DNA of 64,000 nt from Neobacillus niacini (GTDB lineage: Bacteria; Bacillota; Bacilli; Bacillales; Cytobacillaceae). A program made the position numbers and the translations under genes. The notes under the pieces are model-generated. The model made no database searches and was not told the DNA's origin. It saw only the letters and a program-made list of their open reading frames with translations. Each line of letters begins with the position of its first letter. Positions within the stretch are counted from its first letter, which is position 1. Location of the stretch: NCBI RefSeq assembly GCF_030817595.1, contig NZ_JAUSZN010000001.1, positions 1,186,001 to 1,250,000 on the forward strand, written 5' to 3'. Shown here piece after piece: positions 63,170 through 64,000 of this stretch.

Positions 63170-64000
63170 TGATGTGACCCCCAAAAGTTAGAGTTTTATA
63201 TTAAGCAGCTAATTGGCTAGTATGGACCCGGTATTGAACCGGGCTCATACCTGCCAATTTTTGCTTTATACGCTTGTTATTATAATAACTGATATATTCT
63301 TCAATTCTCTTTTTTAATTCCTCATATGAGCATAGTGCTTCCCCGTAATACATTTCTTGTTTTAGTAATCCGAAAAAGTTCTCCATTGGCGAATTATCTA
63401 AACAGTTTCCTTTACGAGACATACTCTGGAACACCTTGTTTTTCTTAAGGGTTTTCACCCATTTATTATGTTGATAATGCCATCCTTGATCAGAATGTAC
63501 AGTAGTTCTAAACTTTGAATCTTTTACTATTTCTAGTGCTTCCTCGAGGGGGGTGAGAGCTAAATCTAAGGTTGGACGCATACCTATACCAAAAGAAAGA
63601 ATTTCACTATTGAACATATCCATAATTGGATTTAAATATAGCTTAATACCGTCTGAACACTTAAATTCTGTAATATCTGTTGTTAGTTTTTGATGACACA
63701 CATTCGTTTTAAAGCGGCGATTGATAAGGTTCTTGGCAACAGTTCCAGTTGTACCCTTGTATGAACTGTACTTGCGTGATTTTAATTTGAATTTATCTCC
63801 CTTGAGCCCAAGCTCGTTCATGATGCGTTGCACCTTCTTATGATTCACTTCATACCCACGGTTTTCTAATTCTAATTGAATACGACGATAACCATAATTT
63901 CCGTTATGTTCTTCGAAAATGGATTGAATAAGTTCCTCCAACTCCTGGTCTGGATTCTCCTTATTCATCATTTTTATATGATAATGGTAGGTGGATTCAG
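63170..64000 (-). mobile_element. IS3-family (IS150 group) insertion sequence, partial at window edge
   Basis: The 3' part of the element is present. Its terminal inverted repeat begins near TGATGTGACCCCCAAAAG (63170), just downstream of the orfB stop. The other end and orfA are outside the window. Confidence 0.8.
63201..63971 (-). CDS. IS3-family transposase, orfB (integrase domain)
   Basis: The 256-residue frame has the HTH_21-like YGYRRIQLELENRGYEVNHK and the rve integrase core. The core has DITEF (first Asp), VHSDQGWHYQH (second Asp) and SPMENFFGLLKQEMYY (Glu), a full DDE triad. It normally joins orfA by -1 frameshifting, which lies beyond the window end. No lesion seen, so it may be active. 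Confidence 0.9.
   Translation of the reverse strand: MMNKENPDQELEELIQSIFEEHNGNYGYRRIQLELENRGYEVNHKKVQRIMNELGLKGDKFKLKSRKYSSYKGTTGTVAKNLINRRFKTNVCHQKLTTDITEFKCSDGIKLYLNPIMDMFNSEILSFGIGMRPTLDLALTPLEEALEIVKDSKFRTTVHSDQGWHYQHNKWVKTLKKNKVFQSMSRKGNCLDNSPMENFFGLLKQEMYYGEALCSYEELKKRIEEYISYYNNKRIKQKLAGMSPVQYRVHTSQLAA

Noticed and set aside
1..64000. CRISPR arrays, tRNA and rRNA genes, prophage structural genes
   Set aside because: I saw no regularly spaced repeats, cloverleaf sequences, rRNA segments or phage structural proteins.

Overview
The window is low-GC Bacillaceae DNA (Bacillus, Priestia, Neobacillus or Peribacillus type; I cannot resolve the genus). Signs of this are AGGAGG ribosome sites, TTG/GTG starts, an Spx paralogue, MhqR-type operators, a CbiH60-type B12 enzyme and sporulation-linked genes. 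Most genes lie on the minus strand. There are many decaying genes and two insertion-sequence fragments, so much of the window is accessory DNA.

Layout. 1-9.1 kb: anaerobic-type cobalamin synthesis (cobI partial, cobL, cbiD, cbiC, cobK, cbiH60), then a cobalt ECF transporter (cbiMNQO). Each operon is preceded by its own cobalamin riboswitch with an intrinsic terminator. 9.6-16.7 kb: a quinone/electrophile detoxification island with two ring-cleaving dioxygenases, a flavin reductase, an MhqD-type esterase, a DoxX protein, a WrbA-like flavoprotein, the MarR regulator MhqR, a 2Fe-2S ferredoxin and an Spx paralogue. 16.8-20 kb: two tandem LysM-GH18 spore-type hydrolases around a wrecked cdaS. 20.2-29.1 kb: a pentose-phosphate operon (a 44-codon BA3454-type gene, rpiA, zwf, tkt, gnd, tal, pgi, gntK and a small unknown gene). 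In it rpiA, pgi and gntK are broken, while zwf, gnd, tkt and tal are intact.

The strongest system-level signal is one operator, ATCTCGAATTCGAGAT or a close variant, at four places: before the detoxification operon, before mhqR, against the -10 of the spx paralogue, and just upstream of a good promoter for the pentose-phosphate operon. This suggests that one quinone-sensing repressor controls detoxification enzymes, an Spx-type redox regulator and the enzymes that regenerate NADPH.

29-42 kb is a patchwork: MazG with a ruined DUF2075 gene, a frameshifted AAC(3)-type gene, LysR/YeiH, an M20 dipeptidase, an O-acetyltransferase, a SEDS-like membrane protein, a GC-rich hydrolase, a deoxyribosyltransferase-like protein and an AlkD-like protein. 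42-48 kb holds an IS110 fragment, an orphan Imm59-like gene, and a two-component system with an ABC transporter of the antimicrobial-peptide type. 48-50.8 kb carries second copies of two genes seen earlier and a TIM-barrel protein. 51-56.4 kb is an acyl-CoA catabolic operon (ligase, MHS-family transporter, SDR remnant, thiolase, OB-fold protein) with a divergent TetR regulator. 56.7-64 kb has a PD-(D/E)XK/DUF1643 fusion, a nucleotidyltransferase, DegV, small membrane proteins, a DUF3189 protein, a lipoprotein and the end of an IS3-family element.
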